Shown here: positions 33,562 to 36,115 of the stretch, in pieces
Numbering within the stretch: position 1 is the stretch's first letter
Layout: each line of letters starts with the position of its first letter
Assembly: GCF_008015755.1 (NCBI RefSeq)
Contig: NZ_SSGF01000032.1
Span: 1-36,115, forward strand
Direction: 5' to 3'
Length of the DNA stretch: 36,115 nucleotides
Source of the DNA: Methylophilus sp.
GTDB taxonomy: Bacteria; Pseudomonadota; Gammaproteobacteria; Burkholderiales; Methylophilaceae
Notes under the pieces: model-generated
The model's input: the letters and a program-made list of their open reading frames with translations, nothing else
Told to the model about the DNA's origin: nothing
Database searches by the model: none
Translations under genes and position numbers: made by a program

Positions 33562-35028
33562 TTACTTAAACCAAGGTGCCCGTGCAGTCATAATCAATGA
33601 CTTGGCACGCTCTTCATCTATTCCTGTCAACTCCACCAACTCATCGACGGCCAGTTCAGCCAGATCTTCACTGGTGTGGATTTCGTTCGCAGCCAGCTTA
33701 TGGGCTGTATCTGCATCCATGCCTTCCAGTGTCATCAAATCGTTGGTGTCTTCTTCAACTTTCTCTTCTTTGGCAATGGCCTCTGTCAGCAATGCTGCAC
33801 GCGCACGAGAGCGCAATTCGTTGATGGTATCTTCATCAAACGCCTCGATTTCAGCCATCTCGGCCAATGGCACGTAAGCAATCTCTTCCAGCGTACTAAA
33901 GCCTTCTTGCACCAGAATGTCAGCCACTTCTTCATCCACATCCAGCTTTTCAATAAACAGCTGGCTGATTTTGGCATATTCGTCCTGGCTTTTTTGTGCT
34001 GCGGCTTCTTCGGTCAGAATATTCAAGTTCCAACCCGTCAGTTCAGAAGCCAAGCGTACGTTTTGGCCGTTACGACCAATCGCCACCGCCAATTGCTCTT
34101 CGTTCACCACCACATCCATGCTGTGTGCATCTTCATCGACGACGATGGAGGTCACTTCAGCCGGTGCCAGCGCATTGATCACGAACTGTGCCGGATCCAT
34201 ACTCCATAACACGATATCCACACGCTCGCCACCCAGTTCAGACGTCACCGCCTGCACACGGGAGCCGCGCATACCCACGCAAGTACCCACTGGGTCCAGA
34301 CGCTGGTCATTGGTTTTCACGGCAATTTTAGAACGCAAACCTGGATCACGCGCCGCAGAGCGAATCTCCAACAAGCCTTCTTCAATTTCCGGCACTTCGA
34401 GCTCAAACAAACGCTTGAGAAAGTCTGGTGCCACGCGTGACAAAATTAATTGTGGACCACGGCCACCGCGGTCAACACGTGACAAATAAGCACGCACACG
34501 GTCACCCACGCGCAGGTTTTCTTTCTGAATCATCGCCTCACGTGGCAACAAGCATTCAATACGACCCACTTCAATGATCGCATTGCCTTTTTCCATGCGT
34601 TTGATCACGCCAGTGACCAGGTTTTCGCCACGTGCCAGGAAATCCTGAATCATTTGCTCGCGCTCAGCTTCTCGCACTTTTTGCAAAATCACTTGCTTGG
34701 CAGCTTGTGCCCCGATACGGCCAAATGAGATCGACTCTAATGGCTCTTCGTAGTAATCACCGATCTGTCTGCTGGCTGCACGCTCATCCTCTTCATCGAA
34801 TTGGTAAGCAGAGCTTTCCAGCAGGTCGTATTCCACATATTGCCAACGTCTAAAGGTGGCATAATCACCGGTTTCGCGGTCAATTTCCACGCGGATATCA
34901 GCACCTTCTTCATGGTTCTTTTTCGTTGCCGAAGCCAATGCCAGTTCCAAGGCAGTAAAAATCACCTCTTTATCCACGTTTTTTTCGTGGGCTAGGGCAT
35001 CAACCAACAACAATAATTCACGACTCAT
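33562..35028 (-). CDS. nusA: Transcription termination/antitermination factor NusA
   Basis: A 488-residue RNA polymerase-associated factor controlling pausing, termination and antitermination. Domains in order are the N-terminal polymerase-binding domain ([37 protein letters not shown]), an S1 domain ([31 protein letters not shown]), two KH domains ([26 protein letters not shown] and [19 protein letters not shown]) and two acidic C-terminal repeats of the proteobacterial AR1/AR2 type. The ATG at 35028 has GGAG 7 bases upstream; a TTG four codons earlier is not needed. It sits between rimP and infB in the conserved order. Confidence 0.98.
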   Translation of the reverse strand: MSRELLLLVDALAHEKNVDKEVIFTALELALASATKKNHEEGADIRVEIDRETGDYATFRRWQYVEYDLLESSAYQFDEEDERAASRQIGDYYEEPLESISFGRIGAQAAKQVILQKVREAEREQMIQDFLARGENLVTGVIKRMEKGNAIIEVGRIECLLPREAMIQKENLRVGDRVRAYLSRVDRGGRGPQLILSRVAPDFLKRLFELEVPEIEEGLLEIRSAARDPGLRSKIAVKTNDQRLDPVGTCVGMRGSRVQAVTSELGGERVDIVLWSMDPAQFVINALAPAEVTSIVVDEDAHSMDVVVNEEQLAVAIGRNGQNVRLASELTGWNLNILTEEAAAQKSQDEYAKISQLFIEKLDVDEEVADILVQEGFSTLEEIAYVPLAEMAEIEAFDEDTINELRSRARAALLTEAIAKEEKVEEDTNDLMTLEGMDADTAHKLAANEIHTSEDLAELAVDELVELTGIDEERAKSLIMTARAPWFK

Positions 35029-35067
35029 CGTAATCTCCAACTCACCGTACGGATTAGCTATAACAAA

Positions 35068-35556
35068 TTAATCAAAGACAGGGCTCAAACGAGCCTTATC
35101 AATATTATCCAGCGACAATCTATAAATCCAGCCATCGCACTCAACTACCACTTTACCTGCTTCAACCCCTTGCAACAGCCCCAAAAATGTTTTTCTTGGC
35201 AGACTGGTTTTAGTGGCCTTTGGACCATCGTCTTGAATACCGATACGCAACTTGATTAGCGCACGCTCACCGGCAAAGCGCACAAAATCGGCCTCTTTGC
35301 TTAGTACGCGATCCAAACCGGCGGAAGACACTTCTAGGCGGTCATAATCAATATCCAGCTCAACGGTTAACACATTACCAAGCTGATTACTTACCAATAC
35401 ACAATCATCAATGGTGACACTGTCTTTATTGTCTTTCGGCGTCAGTTTGTCGATAAACACGCGCAGCAATTTGCCACGATTGGCTGTTTCAAAATCAACC
35501 AACTCATACCCCAACTGGGCAACCGTCTTTTCAACCACCGAATGCAAATTTTGCAT
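35068..35556 (-). CDS. rimP: Ribosome maturation factor RimP
   Basis: A 162-residue factor for 30S subunit assembly. The N-terminal domain includes MQNLHSVVEKTVAQLGYELVDFETANRGKLLRVFIDK and DDCVLVSNQLGNVLTVELDIDYDRLEVSSAGLDRVL, and the C-terminal SH3-like domain follows. The ATG at 35556 is chosen because AAGGG lies about 6 bases upstream and the length fits the family; an in-frame ATG at 35613 would add 19 atypical residues encoded by the leader hairpin. It heads the rimP-nusA-infB-rbfA-truB operon. Confidence 0.97.
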   Translation of the reverse strand: MQNLHSVVEKTVAQLGYELVDFETANRGKLLRVFIDKLTPKDNKDSVTIDDCVLVSNQLGNVLTVELDIDYDRLEVSSAGLDRVLSKEADFVRFAGERALIKLRIGIQDDGPKATKTSLPRKTFLGLLQGVEAGKVVVECDGWIYRLSLDNIDKARLSPVFD

Positions 35557-35590
35557 ACGCACCCTTAACTCAAAACGTAACGTCCGAAAA

Positions 35591-35613
35591 CAAAAAATGG
35601 GCGTAACGCCCAT
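35591..35613 (-). promoter_or_regulatory. Leader hairpin followed by a T-run, candidate attenuator of the nusA operon
   Basis: On the minus strand ATGGGCG and CGCCCAT form a perfect 7-bp stem with a TTA loop, followed at once by TTTTTT. It lies between the rimP promoter and its start, so it has the layout of an intrinsic terminator in the leader. The hairpin would begin only about 5 bases into the RNA, which is unusually early; an alternative role is protection of the 5' end. Confidence 0.55.
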
Positions 35614-35624
35614 CTATCATTTCG

Positions 35625-35633
35625 ATTATACCA
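35625..35633 (-). promoter_or_regulatory. Extended -10 promoter of the rimP-nusA-infB operon
   Basis: On the minus strand the sequence is TGGTATAAT: a perfect TATAAT preceded by the TGn extension. No good -35 element is present, as is common for extended -10 promoters. It predicts a start near 35618 and a leader of about 60 bases before the rimP ATG. Confidence 0.7.
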
Positions 35634-35786
35634 AATTTTCGTTTAAATTCATAGCCAAGCATGCGATGCAACACAGTCGACATAACACAAGAAATGAATG
35701 GTGAAAGAACACCAACACGCGCTGATTTTTAATAGCCCACATGGGTCAATGACAGGGACTCGCCACTCTTTTACTATACTTAAAAA

Positions 35787-35913
35787 CGAGGGAGAAGACT
35801 CTAATCAACAACCGCCTAAGCGGTGCAAACAAAAAGCAGTACAGATTTCATGGCAGTCTATTTTGAGTATCTCTAAATAGACTTTAACCCGGTGCTTGCA
35901 CCGGGTTTTTTTC
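35787..35913 (+). ncRNA. Candidate small RNA ending in an intrinsic terminator
   Basis: A TATACT box at 35775-35780, with ATGACA 20 bases upstream as a possible -35, is followed by about 125 bases that contain a small hairpin (ACCGC-CTAA-GCGGT, 35811-35824) and end in a strong terminator. No convincing ORF occupies it: a 60-residue open frame from a GTG at 35698 starts upstream of the promoter and has unlikely composition. The gene-like layout without a credible protein suggests a small regulatory RNA. The promoter spacing is poor, so confidence is limited. Confidence 0.35.
35886..35913 (+). terminator. Intrinsic terminator on the plus strand
   Basis: AACCCGGTG and CACCGGGTT pair around CTTG and are followed by a run of seven T on the plus strand. 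No annotated protein gene on this strand ends nearby, so it needs a transcript of its own. Confidence 0.9.
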
Positions 35914-35983
35914 TGCCTGTAATCTGCATAGCATCGTCTGGCTGGCTAGGTTTAGCACTAGATATTATTTATTTTGAGCAATA

Positions 35984-36014
35984 AAAAACCCAGCACTATT
36001 GTGCTGGGTTTTTA
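35984..36014 (-). terminator. Terminator of the rRNA operon
   Basis: AAACCCAGCAC and GTGCTGGGTTT pair around TATT with A/T runs on both sides. It lies just downstream of the 5S rRNA gene in that gene's direction. Confidence 0.92.
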
Positions 36015-36022
36015 TGTAAGGA

Positions 36023-36115
36023 GCTTGGGGATGACCTACTTTCGCATACGAAGAGTACACTATCATTGGCGCAAGTTCGTTTCACGGCCCTGTTCGAGAT
36101 GGGAAGGGGTGGTTC
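36023..36115 (-). rRNA. rrf: 5S ribosomal RNA, 3' portion (truncated by the window edge)
   Basis: The reverse complement reads ...CCCCTTCCCATCTCGAACAGG..CGTGAAACG and ends with GCGAAAGTAGGTCATCCCCAAGC, the conserved loops and 3' stem of bacterial 5S rRNA. About 93 of roughly 115-120 bases are present. An rRNA operon must extend to the right of the window and ends here. The exact 3' end is estimated to within two bases. Confidence 0.95.

Noticed and set aside
35557..35613. 19-residue N-terminal extension of RimP
   Set aside because: It is encoded by the leader hairpin, has no family counterpart, and the internal ATG has a better ribosome site.
35698..35880. 60-residue open frame on the plus strand before the orphan terminator
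   Set aside because: It starts at a GTG without a ribosome site, upstream of the promoter-like TATACT, and its composition is unlike a natural protein. A non-coding RNA explains the terminator better.
1..36115. CRISPR arrays, insertion sequences, prophage, toxin-antitoxin pairs
   Set aside because: No regular repeat-spacer pattern, transposase, phage or toxin-like gene was seen on either strand.

Overview
The window looks like a chromosomal segment of a betaproteobacterium. The clues are the rimP-nusA-infB-rbfA-truB order, the PIMT-like/TolC pair, and the combination of YggX, DgkA, biosynthetic IlvA and Fis-type enhancer-binding proteins. A Methylophilaceae-like or related Nitrosomonadales member is my best guess, but no diagnostic methylotrophy gene is present, so that is inference. 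Base composition is moderate, with an AT-richer island around 11.55-13.2 kb. Most of the window is ordinary housekeeping or transport DNA. I found no CRISPR array, insertion sequence, phage gene or origin.

Layout. 0-3.4 kb: the 3' end of a sigma-54 enhancer-binding protein, a YgiD-type extradiol dioxygenase, and a LysR regulator flanked by two closely related DoxX membrane proteins. 3.5-8.4 kb: a tetR-membrane fusion protein-RND pump operon with a TTGACA promoter element and a palindromic operator candidate. 8.6-11.5 kb: a PIMT-like methyltransferase, a TolC-type outer-membrane channel, an isochorismatase-family hydrolase and CsaA. 11.5-15.8 kb (minus strand): a TonB-dependent receptor, then NikR, a small unrecognised ORF translationally overlapping nikR, and a DUF2130 coiled-coil protein with nuclease-like residues. 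15.8-18.6 kb: pnp and rpsO. 18.7-20.6 kb: a PfkB sugar kinase, tRNA-Phe, rhodanese and TusA. 20.6-25.8 kb: a YVTN beta-propeller lipoprotein, ilvA, rpiA, phoU, yggX and dgkA, with convergent pairs separated by clean bidirectional terminators. 25.8-29.4 kb: a ZnuD-like TonB receptor with a small Cys/His secreted partner, and an apparently exported histone-deacetylase-superfamily enzyme. 29.5-35.6 kb: truB, rbfA, infB, nusA and rimP. 35.6-36.1 kb: a non-coding stretch with an operon leader hairpin, a possible small RNA, two terminators and the 3' part of a 5S rRNA gene.

How the genes work together. Two metal-related outer-membrane receptor loci are present: one beside NikR (nickel suspected) and one ZnuD-like (zinc suspected). 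The TetR-RND operon lies just upstream of a TolC channel that could complete the pump. Rhodanese and TusA directly follow a tRNA gene and may form a small sulfur-relay unit. The nusA operon leader contains an extended -10 promoter followed at once by a hairpin and T-run, a candidate attenuator. The most check-worthy items are that leader, the candidate small RNA beside it, the NikR/TonB/DUF2130 cluster and the secreted deacetylase-like enzyme.
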